Below are positions 26,202 to 35,695 of a DNA stretch of 64,000 nucleotides, piece after piece (the first letter of the stretch is position 1; each line of letters begins with the position of its first letter). The DNA lies in the NCBI GenBank assembly GCA_963696105.1, contig CAVOIP010000004.1, positions 542,992 through 606,991 on the forward strand, given 5' to 3'. The notes beneath the pieces were generated by a model. That model saw only the letters and a list, made by a program, of their open reading frames with translations, was not told the DNA's origin and did no database searches. The translations under genes and the position numbers were made by a program. Source of the DNA: CAVRTM01 sp963696105 (lineage in GTDB: Bacteria; Actinomycetota; Actinomycetes; Actinomycetales; Dermatophilaceae).

Positions 26202-26940
26202 TCCAGCGGAAGGTGCGGGACGCCAGCACGGTGGCGGCCAGGGCCCACGCGAGCAGCACCAGGAGGGCTGCGCCGGCCGGTCGGCCGTGCACGAACGCCG
26301 CGCGCAGCCCGTCCCCGAGCGCGCCCGAGGGCAGCACCGTGGCCAGGTGCGAGAGCCCGACCGGCAGCTGGCCGCGGGGGACGATCACGCCGCCGAGGGC
26401 CAGCAGCGCCACCCAGAGCAGGTTGGCCATCGCCAGGACGCCCTCGGCCCGCAGCGTGCCGGCCAGCAGCAGCGCCAGCGCGACGAAGGCCCAGCTGCCG
26501 GCGACCGCGAACACCGCTCCCCAGAGGAAGCCGGACCAGACCGGGTGCCATCCGAGGGCCAGGCCGAGGCCGCCGATGACGACCAGCTGCAGGGCCTCGA
26601 CCGCCAGGACCGCGATGCCCTTGGCGCCGAGCAGGCCGCCGCGGCCGAGGGGGCTGACCCCGAGCAGGCGCAGCACGCCGTACCGCCGGTCGAACCCGGT
26701 GGCGATGGCCTGGGCGGTGAAGGCGGAGGAGATGACGCACAGGGCGAGCACACCGGGAACGGCGAGGTCGATCCGCCGGCCGGGGCCCAGCGAGGGCAGC
26801 GAGGTGTACGCCAGGGCGAGCAGGGCGGCGCACGGCAGCAGGACCGCCACGAGCAGCTGCTCGCCGTTGCGCAGCAGGGTGCCGGTCTCGAAGCGTGCCT
26901 GGGCCAGGACCCGGCGCGCGGCCGGTGCGGCTGCGCTCAT
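26194..26940 (-). CDS. ABC transporter permease (ABC-2 type)
   Basis: The 248-residue membrane protein has six helices. It begins with a cytosolic arm (LAQARFETGTLLRNGEQLL) typical of ABC-2 exporter permeases, followed by VAVLLPCAALLALAYTSLP and GVLALCVISSAFTAQAIATGFDRRYG. The RRYGVLRLLGVSPLGRGGLL segment is the usual coupling region. Its start overlaps the ATP-binding gene end (ATGA) and its stop overlaps ctaA. Together with the ATPase it would form an exporter. In several actinomycetes such a pair lies between the suf operon and heme A synthase, so a link to heme or metal handling is possible but unproven. Confidence 0.85.
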   Translation of the reverse strand: MSAAAPAARRVLAQARFETGTLLRNGEQLLVAVLLPCAALLALAYTSLPSLGPGRRIDLAVPGVLALCVISSAFTAQAIATGFDRRYGVLRLLGVSPLGRGGLLGAKGIAVLAVEALQLVVIGGLGLALGWHPVWSGFLWGAVFAVAGSWAFVALALLLAGTLRAEGVLAMANLLWVALLALGGVIVPRGQLPVGLSHLATVLPSGALGDGLRAAFVHGRPAGAALLVLLAWALAATVLASRTFRWSD

Positions 26941-27647
26941 CGTGCCCCCTCACGGGTCAGGGAGAAGTAGGTGTCCTCGAGCCCGCGCGTGCCGCTGACC
27001 TCCGCCGGCGACCCCTCGGCCACCACGGACCCCCGGTGGACGATGACGATGTGGTCGGCGAGGCGTTCGGCCTCCTCGAACGAGTGGGTGGTGACCACGA
27101 CGGCGCAGCCCGCGGCCCGCGTCTCCCGCACGAGGTCCCACACGTCCAGGCGCGCGTGAGGGTCCAGGCCGGCCGTCGGCTCGTCCAGGAAGGCCACCTC
27201 GGGGCGCCCGATGAGGGCGGCGGCGAGCGCCACCCGCTGTCGCTGGCCACCGGAGAGCCGGCGGACGGTCGTGCCGGCGAACCGGTCGATGCCGAGCCGG
27301 GCGACGAGGTCGTCGACCGGTGCCGGCGCGGCATACAGGGCGGCGAGGTGGCGCAGCAGCCGCACGGGGCGGCTGCCGTTGGGCAGCCCGCCGTCCTGCA
27401 GCATCACGCCCACGCGGGCGCGGTGGTCGGCGGAGGCGCGCCAGGGGTCCTGGCCGAGGACCCGCACGGTGCCGGCATCGGGACGCTGGAGGCCCTCCGC
27501 GCACTCGATCGACGTGGTCTTGCCCGCTCCGTTGGGGCCCAGGACAGCGGTGACCTGCCCGGCTGCCGCCGACCACGTCATGCTGTCGAGTGCGCGGTGG
27601 GTGCCGAAAAGGCGCACCAGCTCCTGCACGGTCACGGCCTTCTCCAC
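26937..27647 (-). CDS. ABC transporter ATP-binding protein
   Basis: The 236-residue nucleotide-binding domain has Walker A GPNGAGKTTSIE, a Q-loop at GVMLQDGGLPNG, signature LSGGQRQRVALAAAL, Walker B EVAFLDEPTAGLD and switch histidine TTHSFEEAERLAD. It is the partner of the permease at 26194 and is first in the minus-strand operon ABC-ATPase, permease, ctaA. The operon is divergent from sufR, with about 100 bases of shared promoter space. Confidence 0.9.
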   Translation of the reverse strand: MEKAVTVQELVRLFGTHRALDSMTWSAAAGQVTAVLGPNGAGKTTSIECAEGLQRPDAGTVRVLGQDPWRASADHRARVGVMLQDGGLPNGSRPVRLLRHLAALYAAPAPVDDLVARLGIDRFAGTTVRRLSGGQRQRVALAAALIGRPEVAFLDEPTAGLDPHARLDVWDLVRETRAAGCAVVVTTHSFEEAERLADHIVIVHRGSVVAEGSPAEVSGTRGLEDTYFSLTREGAR

Positions 27648-27745
27648 GCTCCGAAGTCTAGGTCGCCGCCCCAGGTGACGGTCCTCACGTCCCCCCAGGG
27701 CCGGGTTAGGGGAGCCTTGGTGGACCGTGGCGACGCAATTAGGTC

Positions 27746-27760
27746 ACACTGATGTGGTGT
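27746..27760. promoter_or_regulatory. Possible SufR operator / leaderless promoter of the suf operon
   Basis: ACACT, five bases, GGTGT forms a near-perfect dyad (one mismatch) over the probable start of sufR. A TTGGTG at 27717 and TTAGGT at 27739 could be -35 and -10 elements placing transcription start near the GTG codons at 27754 and 27757, i.e. a leaderless message. SufR is an iron-sulfur repressor that represses its own suf operon. The promoter call is tentative. Confidence 0.35.
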
Positions 27761-28512
27761 TTATCGCCGGAGGTCGCCCCGAGGTGCCGGAGGACTGTGC
27801 CCCGCACGGTCTGGAGGCGCGTACTCGCGACCGCGTGAGCCGGGCGATCTCGGAGCACGGCCCGGTCACCGCCGCCGCGCTCGGCCGGATCCTCGGCCTG
27901 ACCCCCGCCGCCGTCCGGCGCCACCTGGACGTGCTGGTCGACCAGCACGCCATCCAGGAGCGCGAGCCCGCGTGCTCGGAGCGTCGCCGCGGACGTCCCG
28001 CCAGGGCCTACGTCCTGTCCGAGGCCGGTCACCGGGCCCTGAACAGCGACTACGACGACGTCGCGACCTCGGCCCTGCGGTTCCTGGCCGACCGTGCCGG
28101 CGACGACGCCGTGGCCGCGTTCGCCCGTGAGCGGGTGGCCCGGCTCGAGGAGCGTTACGCCGACGCCCTCGCCGCCGCGGGCGACGACCCCGCCGCTCGT
28201 GCCGACGCCCTGGCCCTCGCGCTGGCGGCCGACGGTTTCGCCGCGTCCGCCCGTCCGGTCGGCCAGGGAACACCGCTGGCCGGTGTGCAGTTGTGCCAGG
28301 GGCACTGCCCCGTGCAGCACGTCGCGGCCGAGTTCCCCCAGTTCTGCGACGCCGAGACGGACGCGTTCTCCCGCCTGCTCGGGGTACATGTACAGCGCCT
28401 GGCCACCCTGGCCCACGGCGAGCACGTGTGCACCACCTTCATCCCGACCCCCGCCGTCCCGGCACGGTCCACGACACCACCGCCCACCTCTGATGAAAGG
28501 GCCTCTCAGTGA
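27754..28512 (+). CDS. sufR: Iron-sulfur-sensing transcriptional regulator SufR
   Basis: This roughly 252-residue DeoR/ArsR-type winged-helix regulator reads VSRAISEHGPVTAAALGRIL, LTPAAVRRHLDVLVDQ and a wing with RRGRPARAYVLSEAG. The C-terminal half has the cysteine set for a [4Fe-4S] cluster: LCQGHCPVQH, FPQFCDAET and EHVCTTFIP. It represses the suf operon when cluster supply is adequate. It heads the operon, and its stop overlaps the sufB GTG start (GTGA). I placed the start at GTG 27754; the frame is open to a GTG at 27727. Confidence 0.9.
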   Translation: MVFIAGGRPEVPEDCAPHGLEARTRDRVSRAISEHGPVTAAALGRILGLTPAAVRRHLDVLVDQHAIQEREPACSERRRGRPARAYVLSEAGHRALNSDYDDVATSALRFLADRAGDDAVAAFARERVARLEERYADALAAAGDDPAARADALALALAADGFAASARPVGQGTPLAGVQLCQGHCPVQHVAAEFPQFCDAETDAFSRLLGVHVQRLATLAHGEHVCTTFIPTPAVPARSTTPPPTSDERASQ

Positions 28513-29930
28513 GCACCCACATTGAAGAGCTCAACCCGGGTCTGAAGGGCCTCGGCACCTACGAGTACGGCTGGGCCGACGCCGACACCGCCGGCGCCAC
28601 CGCGCGTCGTGGGCTCTCGCCCGAGGTCGTCCAGGACATCTCCCGGCGCAAGAACGAGCCGGAGTGGATGCTCAAGCTGCGGGAGAAGTCGCTCCGCCTG
28701 TTCGACAAGAAGCCGATGCCGAGCTGGGGCAGCGACCTCACGGGCATCGACTTCCAGAACATCAAGTACTTCGTGAAGTCCACCGAGAAGCAGGCCACGT
28801 CCTGGGACGAGCTGCCCGAGGACATCAAGAACACCTACGACAAGCTCGGCATCCCCGAGGCCGAGAAGCAGCGGCTCGTCGCCGGTGTCGCCGCGCAGTA
28901 CGAGTCCGAGGTCGTCTACCACCAGATCCGCGAGGACCTGGAGGAGAAGGGCGTCATCTTCGTCGACACCGACACGGGCCTGCGTGAGCACGAGGACCTG
29001 TTCCGCGAGTACTTCACGTCCGTGATCCCCGCGGGTGACAACAAGTTCGCCGCGCTGAACACCGCCGTGTGGTCGGGCGGCTCGTTCATCTACGTCCCGC
29101 CGGGCGTGCACGTCGACATCCCGCTGCAGGCCTACTTCCGGATCAACACCGAGAACATGGGCCAGTTCGAGCGGACGCTGATCATCGCCGACGAGGGCTC
29201 CTACGTGCACTACGTCGAGGGCTGCACCGCGCCGATCTACAAGTCGGACTCGCTGCACTCCGCGGTCGTGGAGATCATCGTGAAGAAGAACGCCCGCGTG
29301 CGCTACACGACCATCCAGAACTGGTCCAACAACGTGTACAACCTCGTCACCAAGCGCGCCACGTGCGCCGAGGGCGCCACGATGGAGTGGGTCGACGGCA
29401 ACATCGGCTCCAAGGTCACCATGAAGTACCCGGCGGTCTTCCTGCTCGGTGAGCACGCCAAGGGCGAGACGCTGTCCATCGCCTTCGCCGGCGAGGGCCA
29501 GCACCAGGACGCCGGCGCCAAGATGGTCCACGCCGCGCCTTACACGTCCTCCAGCATCATCTCCAAGTCCGTCGCGCGCGGCGGCGGCCGCACGTCGTAC
29601 CGCGGCCTCGTGCAGATCCTGGACGGTGCGCACCACAGTGCCTCCAACGTCCGCTGCGACGCGCTGCTGGTGGACACGATCAGCCGGTCCGACACCTACC
29701 CCTACGTCGACGTACGCGAGGACGACGTGACGATGGGGCACGAGGCGACCGTCTCCAAGATCGGCGACGACCAGCTGTTCTACCTGATGTCCCGCGGGAT
29801 GACCGAGGAAGAGGCCATGGCGATGATCGTGCGCGGGTTCATCGAGCCCATCGCGCGCGAGCTGCCGATGGAGTACGCCCTCGAGCTGAACCGCCTGATC
29901 GAGCTGCAGATGGAAGGAGCGGTCGGTTAA
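28509..29930 (+). CDS. sufB: Fe-S cluster assembly protein SufB
   Basis: The 473-residue protein matches SufB throughout: YEYGWADADTAGA, FQNIKYFVKSTEKQ, YVPPGVHVDIPLQAYFRIN, EGSYVHYVEGCTAPIY and the C-terminal AREDDVTMGHEATVSK-type block (VREDDVTMGHEATVSKIGD). SufB is the scaffold core of the SufBC2D complex on which clusters form from SufS/SufU-supplied sulfur. It begins with a GTG that overlaps the sufR stop and ends in TAATG shared with sufD. The sequence is intact and full length. Confidence 0.97.
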   Translation: MSTHIEELNPGLKGLGTYEYGWADADTAGATARRGLSPEVVQDISRRKNEPEWMLKLREKSLRLFDKKPMPSWGSDLTGIDFQNIKYFVKSTEKQATSWDELPEDIKNTYDKLGIPEAEKQRLVAGVAAQYESEVVYHQIREDLEEKGVIFVDTDTGLREHEDLFREYFTSVIPAGDNKFAALNTAVWSGGSFIYVPPGVHVDIPLQAYFRINTENMGQFERTLIIADEGSYVHYVEGCTAPIYKSDSLHSAVVEIIVKKNARVRYTTIQNWSNNVYNLVTKRATCAEGATMEWVDGNIGSKVTMKYPAVFLLGEHAKGETLSIAFAGEGQHQDAGAKMVHAAPYTSSSIISKSVARGGGRTSYRGLVQILDGAHHSASNVRCDALLVDTISRSDTYPYVDVREDDVTMGHEATVSKIGDDQLFYLMSRGMTEEEAMAMIVRGFIEPIARELPMEYALELNRLIELQMEGAVG

Positions 29931-31126
29931 TGACCGTCGTCTCGGAACATGCCCACACCGACCCGGTCGGGGCCTTCGTCCCCGACCAGTCCCGGGCCGA
30001 GCGCAAGACCTCGTACGACGTCGCCGACTTCCCCATGCCCAGCGGGCGCGAGGAGGACTGGCGCTTCACGCCCGTCGACCGCCTGGGGTCGCTGTTGACC
30101 CCCGGGCCCAGCGACGAGGGCGCGGTGCTGTGCGAGACCAGGGCCCCCGAGGGCGTGGAGCTGCTGGACCTGCCGCTGACCGACGCCCGCGTGGGCCAGT
30201 CGTTCGTGCCGGCCGACCGCGCCGCGGTCACGGCCTGGAACAGCACCGCCTCGGCGATGTACATCGGCATCCCCGAGGACGCCGAGCTGACCGAGCCGGT
30301 CGTGGTGGGCCTGCGGGGCACCGACGGCCTGCGCGGCAACGGGCACACGGTGCTCGAGGCCGGGCGGCACAGCCGGGCCACGGTCGTGCTGAGCCACACC
30401 GGCTCCGCGGAGCACGCCGGCAACGTCGAGGTCCGCGTCGGTGACGGCGCCGAGCTCACCGTCGTCAGCATCCAGGAGTGGGCCGACGACTCGATCCACC
30501 TGGCCCAGCACGACGCGCTGGTCGGGCGCGACGCGCGCCTGAAGCACATCACCGTGACCCTGGGCGGCGCCATCGTCCGCATCAACACCAACATCCGGTA
30601 CGCCGGCCCGGGCGGGTCGGCCGAGGCGCTCGGCGTCTACTTCGCCGACGCCGGCCAGCACCAGGAGAACCGCCTGTTCGTGGATCACGAGGCGCCGCAG
30701 TGCATCTCGCGGGTCGCGTACAAGGGCGCGCTGCAGGGCGACACCGCGCACACCGTCTGGGTGGGTGACGTCCTCATCCGCGCCGCCGCCGAGGGCACGG
30801 ACACCTACGAGCTCAACCGCAACCTGGTCCTGACCGACGGCGCCCGCGCCGACTCGGTGCCCAACCTCGAGATCGAGACCGGCGAGATCGTCGGGGCCGG
30901 CCACGCCTCGGCCACCGGCCGCTTCGACGACGAGCAGCTGTTCTACCTCCAGGCCCGCGGCATCACCGAGCACGAGGCCCGGCGGCTGGTGGTGCGCGGC
31001 TTCTTCGCCGACATCGTCCAGCGGATCGGCGTCTCCTCGGTGCAGGAGCACCTGATGGCCGCGATCGACGCCGAGCTGTCCCTGTCGCTGGGTGCCGCGT
31101 CCGGCGCCGAGGCGGTCGAGGCATGA
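29930..31126 (+). CDS. sufD: Fe-S cluster assembly protein SufD
   Basis: The 398-residue protein has a variable N-terminus with PSGREEDWRFTPVDRLG, then a beta-helix core, and the SufB/SufD family end LVLTDGARADSVPNLEIE and GHASATGRFDDEQLFYLQARGI. SufD pairs with SufB in the SufBC2D scaffold and assists iron entry. Start and stop overlap the neighbouring genes, so translation is coupled. Confidence 0.96.
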   Translation: MTVVSEHAHTDPVGAFVPDQSRAERKTSYDVADFPMPSGREEDWRFTPVDRLGSLLTPGPSDEGAVLCETRAPEGVELLDLPLTDARVGQSFVPADRAAVTAWNSTASAMYIGIPEDAELTEPVVVGLRGTDGLRGNGHTVLEAGRHSRATVVLSHTGSAEHAGNVEVRVGDGAELTVVSIQEWADDSIHLAQHDALVGRDARLKHITVTLGGAIVRINTNIRYAGPGGSAEALGVYFADAGQHQENRLFVDHEAPQCISRVAYKGALQGDTAHTVWVGDVLIRAAAEGTDTYELNRNLVLTDGARADSVPNLEIETGEIVGAGHASATGRFDDEQLFYLQARGITEHEARRLVVRGFFADIVQRIGVSSVQEHLMAAIDAELSLSLGAASGAEAVEA

Positions 31127-31455
31127 GCGAGTCCCTGACGTTCGTCCGGGTCTGCTCGCTCGCCGACCTGCCCGACGTCGGCGCCGTCGCAGCGGACGTC
31201 GACGGCGTCCGGATCGCGATCGCCCGTGACAGCGCCGGTGACGTCCACGCCATCGACGACACCTGCAGCCACGCCAACGTGTCGCTGTCCGAGGGCGAGG
31301 TCGACGACTGCACGATCGAGTGCTGGCTGCACGGCTCCCGCTTCGACCTGCGCACCGGACAGCCGACCGGCCTGCCGGCCATCGTTCCCATTGCCGTTTA
31401 CCCCGTGAAGATCGACGGTGACGACGTGTTCGTCTCCGTCGCGAAGGAGATCTGA
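31123..31455 (+). CDS. Rieske-type [2Fe-2S] ferredoxin of the suf operon
   Basis: The 110-residue non-heme dioxygenase ferredoxin-like protein has Rieske ligands CSHANVSLSEG and CWLHGSRFDLRTG, giving C-x-H and C-x2-H. It is embedded between sufD and sufC, as is usual in actinobacterial suf operons. There it is thought to supply electrons or act as a cluster carrier; its exact partner is not established. It overlaps sufD by four bases. Confidence 0.9.
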   Translation: MSESLTFVRVCSLADLPDVGAVAADVDGVRIAIARDSAGDVHAIDDTCSHANVSLSEGEVDDCTIECWLHGSRFDLRTGQPTGLPAIVPIAVYPVKIDGDDVFVSVAKEI

Positions 31456-31461
31456 AAGCCC

Positions 31462-32220
<759 letters not shown>

Positions 32221-32231
32221 GGACCGCTGCC

Positions 32232-33560
32232 GTGACCGACCTCGCGCCCGCACCAGGGACCGCCACGGCGTTCCCTGCGGGGGAGTCGTCCCGCATCCGG
32301 GCCGACTTCCCCATCCTGTCGCGCACCGTGCGGGAGGACCGGGCGCTGGTCTACCTCGACTCGGGGGCGACCTCCCAGAAGCCGGTGCAGGTGCTGGACG
32401 CCGAGCGGGAGTTCTACGAGCGGCACAATGCCGCGGTGCACCGGGGGGCGCACCAGCTCGCGGAGGAGGCCACCGACGCCTTCGAGGCCGCCCGGGACAC
32501 GGTCGCCCGGTTCATCGGGGCTCCTGCCCGCGAGGTCGTGTTCACCAAGAACGCCACGGAGGCCCTCAACCTGGTCGCCTACGCGTTCAGCAACGCCGCC
32601 GCCTCCGGCGCGATGGACGGCGTCGAGCCGGAGGTCGCGCGCCGCTTCCTGCTGGGGCCCGGCGACGAGATCGTCGTCACCGAGATGGAGCACCACGCCA
32701 ACCTCGTCCCGTGGCAGGAGCTGGCCCGCCGCACCGGCGCGACGCTGCGCTGGGTGCCGGTGACCGACGACGGCCGGCTGGACCTCACCGACCTGCACAC
32801 GCTCGTGACCGAGCGCACCAAGGTCCTCGCCTTCACCCATGTGTCCAACGTGCTCGGGACCGTCAACCCGGTCGCCACGCTGGTGCGGCGGGCCCGGGAG
32901 GTCGGCGCCCTGACGGTGCTGGACGCCTGCCAGTCCGTCCCCCACCTGGCCCTCGACGTGGCCGAGCTCGGGGTCGACTTCCTGGCCTTCAGCGGCCACA
33001 AGATGTTCGGCCCCACCGGCATCGGCGTCCTGTGGGGGCGCTACGACCTGCTCGCCGCCATGCCGCCTTTCATCACCGGTGGCTCGATGATCGAGGTGGT
33101 GCGGATGGAGGGCTCGACCTACGCCGCGCCCCCACAGCGCTTCGAGGCGGGCGTGCCGATGGCCGCCCAGGCGGTGGCGCTGGCCGCCGCCGTGCGCTAC
33201 CTCGACGCCCTCGGGATGGACCGGGTCACCGCGCACGAGCAGGCGCTGACCCAGGCGCTGCTGGCCGGGCTGGCACAGCGCCCGTGGGTCCGGGTCATCG
33301 GGCCGGCCAGCGCCGACGACCGTGGTGGTGCCGTCTCCTTCGTCGTCGAGGGCGTCCACGCCCACGACGTGGGGCAGGTCCTCGACGACGCAGGCATCGC
33401 CGTGCGGGTCGGGCACCACTGCGCCTGGCCGCTGCACCGCCGGTTCCGCACGACGGCGACGACCCGCGCGAGCTTTGCGGCGTACAACACGCTGGAGGAG
33501 GTCGCGGCGCTGCTGGAGGCGCTCGACCGGGTGCCCGCGGTCTTCGGGGTGGAGGTCTGA
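32232..33560 (+). CDS. sufS: Cysteine desulfurase SufS
   Basis: The 442-residue PLP enzyme of the SufS class contains YLDSGATSQKP, HRGAHQLAEEAT, VFTKNATEALNLVAY and the PLP-lysine region LAFSGHKMFGPTGIGVLWG. The active-site cysteine loop is RVGHHCAWPLHRRF. It removes sulfur from L-cysteine as a persulfide and passes it to SufU. It starts with GTG 11 bases after sufC, and its stop overlaps sufU (TGATG). Confidence 0.95.
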   Translation: MTDLAPAPGTATAFPAGESSRIRADFPILSRTVREDRALVYLDSGATSQKPVQVLDAEREFYERHNAAVHRGAHQLAEEATDAFEAARDTVARFIGAPAREVVFTKNATEALNLVAYAFSNAAASGAMDGVEPEVARRFLLGPGDEIVVTEMEHHANLVPWQELARRTGATLRWVPVTDDGRLDLTDLHTLVTERTKVLAFTHVSNVLGTVNPVATLVRRAREVGALTVLDACQSVPHLALDVAELGVDFLAFSGHKMFGPTGIGVLWGRYDLLAAMPPFITGGSMIEVVRMEGSTYAAPPQRFEAGVPMAAQAVALAAAVRYLDALGMDRVTAHEQALTQALLAGLAQRPWVRVIGPASADDRGGAVSFVVEGVHAHDVGQVLDDAGIAVRVGHHCAWPLHRRFRTTATTRASFAAYNTLEEVAALLEALDRVPAVFGVEV

Positions 33561-34063
33561 TGGACCTCTACCAGGAGATCATCCTCGAGCACTCCAAGCG
33601 GCCGCACCACGCGGGGCTCCGCGAGGCTTATGCGGCGCAGGTGCACCACATCAACCCGACCTGCGGCGACGAGGTCACGCTGCGCGTGCACCTCGACGGC
33701 ACCGGCCCGTCCGCGACGATCACCGACGTGTCGTACGACGCCCTGGGGTGCTCCATCTCCACCGCGGCGACCTCCGTGCTCACCGACGAGGTCATCGGCT
33801 CGAGCGTGCCCGAGGCCCTCGCGTCGTTCGCGGCCATGCGGTCGATGCTCACCAGCCGGGGCCAGGACCTCGGCGACGAGGAGCTCCTCGGTGACGGCGT
33901 GGCCTTCGCGGGGGTCTCGCGCTATCCCGCACGCGTCAAGTGCGCGCTGCTCGGATGGACCGCCCTGACCGACGCGCTCGCCCAGGCGGGCGTCGACATC
34001 TCCGCCACCTCGACGTCCTGCCCGCAGGACCGACCCACCTCCGACCGACGGGAGCCGGCATGA
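33560..34063 (+). CDS. sufU: Fe-S assembly sulfurtransferase SufU
   Basis: The 167-residue protein begins MDLYQEIILEHSKRPHHAG, the classic SufU/IscU opening. It carries the zinc and sulfur ligands NPTCGDEV, LGCSIS and ARVKCALLGW. SufU is a zinc-dependent sulfur transfer partner of SufS. Starts and stops overlap sufS upstream and the sufT-like gene downstream. A low-complexity tail of about 20 residues follows the core. Confidence 0.95.
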   Translation: MDLYQEIILEHSKRPHHAGLREAYAAQVHHINPTCGDEVTLRVHLDGTGPSATITDVSYDALGCSISTAATSVLTDEVIGSSVPEALASFAAMRSMLTSRGQDLGDEELLGDGVAFAGVSRYPARVKCALLGWTALTDALAQAGVDISATSTSCPQDRPTSDRREPA

Positions 34064-34497
34064 CCGACACCAACCTCTCAAATGAGGCCACCACCGACGA
34101 CGACGCCGTCGCGGCGGCCGCGACCGCCACGACCGACGGCGCCACCGCGGACGCCGCCACCGGGACACCGGCATCCGGCACCGGCACGCCGCCCAACGTC
34201 GCCGACGTCGAGGAGGCGCTGCGCGACGTCGTGGACCCCGAGCTCGGCATCAACGTCGTCGACCTCGGGCTGATCTACGGCATCACGGTGGATGCGCAGT
34301 CCCATGCCGTCATCGACATGACGCTGACCAGCGCCGCGTGCCCGCTCACCGACGTCATCGAGGACCAGACCGCCCAGGCCCTCGATGGCCTCGTGCCGAC
34401 GCACCGGATCAACTGGGTCTGGATGCCGCCGTGGGGGCCGGACAAGATCACCGACGACGGCCGCGAGCAGCTGCGGGCGCTCGGCTTCAACGTCTGA
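34060..34497 (+). CDS. sufT: MIP18/DUF59-family metal-sulfur cluster assembly factor (SufT-like)
   Basis: The 145-residue protein has a disordered Ala/Thr/Asp-rich N-terminus of about 45 residues. The DUF59 core follows: VEEALRDVVDPELGINVVDLGLIYGI, then DMTLTSAACPLTDVI with the conserved reactive cysteine, and WVWMPPWGPDKITDDGREQL. Such proteins help deliver or mature Fe-S clusters. It is the last gene of the suf operon and is followed by a strong hairpin. The long N-terminal extension is unusual but common in GC-rich actinomycetes. Confidence 0.9.
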   Translation: MTDTNLSNEATTDDDAVAAAATATTDGATADAATGTPASGTGTPPNVADVEEALRDVVDPELGINVVDLGLIYGITVDAQSHAVIDMTLTSAACPLTDVIEDQTAQALDGLVPTHRINWVWMPPWGPDKITDDGREQLRALGFNV

Positions 34498-34543
34498 CCC
34501 GCCGGTCGTTTCCCTCCTGACCGGCTCTGACCCGGTACACCCC

Positions 34544-34586
34544 GACAGCCGGTGCGGGAGCCCTCCCGGGCCCCGCGCCGGCTGTC
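34544..34586 (+). terminator. Terminator hairpin of the suf operon
   Basis: A 15-base stem (34544-34558 with 34572-34586, one G-U pair) and a 13-base loop starts 46 bases after the sufT stop. Apart from this hairpin the 243-base gap to the next gene shows nothing I can support. Confidence 0.75.
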
Positions 34587-34740
34587 GTCGCGTGTGGGCG
34601 CAGTCCAGGAACCCAGCGCCCGGCACCCGCGGAACTGCGCTCGGGTGAGGTTCCACCTGCGGCGCACGGCGTAGGCCGCCTCTGCCGGTGAGGGGAGGGC
34701 TTCGTTCCATTTCCTCTTCCCCGGGGCCGTCCGCCTAGGT

Positions 34741-35679
34741 ATGGTCGAAGACGTACGCAGCTCCAGACCCCGGCTGCCGACGACTCCCATCGAACGGTTG
34801 GAAGGGTCTCGGACGTTGTCATCTCATCAGCGCGCTCACCTCACCATCGCCGACGGCCCCGGAGCCGGCACCCCTGTGGCCCCGGTGCACCGGCACCACG
34901 TCGGCAGCAGCGAGGTCGTCTCCCTCCACGGCCAGCTGGCCGAGGTCGCCGAGCCGGCCCACGCGCTCCTGCTGGAGTCCCTCGCCGACGAGCCTGCGAC
35001 GGTCCTGTGCGACCTGTCCGGGGTCACCGGGGGGCCCGACGCCGCGGGCGTCGGGCTGCTGGCATCCGTCGCCGCCGAGGTCCGCCAGTGGCCGGGCACG
35101 GCGGTGGGCGTCGTCTGCCCCCGACCGGACCTGCGCGAGAGCCTGCGGCGGCAGCCGGACAGCGAGCACCTCGTCATCGCCGACCGTCGCCGGCGGGTGC
35201 TGGCCGGGCTGGCGCGCCGGCCGCGGCCGACGGTCGTCCGTGCGCCGCTTCCCCCTGTCGCGCGATCGGCTCGGGCGGCCCGCGACCTCGTCGCGCGCAC
35301 CTGCCTGGACTGGGGGTGCAGCGCCCAGGTCGGAGCCGCGACGCTGGTCGTCAGCGAGCTGGTCACCAACGCCATGCTGCACGCGGGCACCGACCTCTCG
35401 GTCTCGGTGGCCCGGTGCGGGCCGTGGATGCGGCTGGCGGTCCGGGACGCCAACAGCCGGCCCCCGCAGCCCCAGCTCGTCGACACCTCGCTGGCGACCG
35501 GCCGGGGGATGCTGCTGGTCGCCGCGGTGTCCGAGGCCTGGGGCGTGCTGCCCACCAGTGACAGGGGCAAGGTCGTGTGGGCCGTGCTCCCGGCCGGCGC
35601 ACGCGGGGCGCACCGCCCCACGACCGCCCTGCACCAGCAGGTCAGGTCCACCACCCGGCGCCCGCAGGCCCTGGGCTGA
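34741..35679 (+). CDS. STAS-like domain fused to an anti-sigma-type ATP-binding domain
   Basis: The 312-residue protein has two parts. Residues about 60-145 look like a STAS domain (VVSLHGQLAEVAEPAHALLL, ATVLCDLSGVTGGPDAAGVGLL). Residues about 175-290 are an RsbW/HATPase_c_2 domain with N-box ELVTNAMLHAG, G1 VRDANSRPP and G2 GRGMLLVAAVSEAWG. In other systems STAS antagonists and RsbW-type kinases are separate proteins controlling sigma-B-like factors; here both are in one chain. That suggests a self-contained partner switch. The start is uncertain; an internal ATG or GTG is possible. Confidence 0.75.
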   Translation: MVEDVRSSRPRLPTTPIERLEGSRTLSSHQRAHLTIADGPGAGTPVAPVHRHHVGSSEVVSLHGQLAEVAEPAHALLLESLADEPATVLCDLSGVTGGPDAAGVGLLASVAAEVRQWPGTAVGVVCPRPDLRESLRRQPDSEHLVIADRRRRVLAGLARRPRPTVVRAPLPPVARSARAARDLVARTCLDWGCSAQVGAATLVVSELVTNAMLHAGTDLSVSVARCGPWMRLAVRDANSRPPQPQLVDTSLATGRGMLLVAAVSEAWGVLPTSDRGKVVWAVLPAGARGAHRPTTALHQQVRSTTRRPQALG

Positions 35680-35695
35680 CGTGAGAGAGCCATCG

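Noticed and set aside
28506..29741. Open frame of 411 codons on the minus strand across sufB
   Set aside because: It is the complement of an unmistakable sufB. The apparent protein is rich in His, Asp, Val and Arg as expected from reverse translation of GC-rich codons and has no family features.
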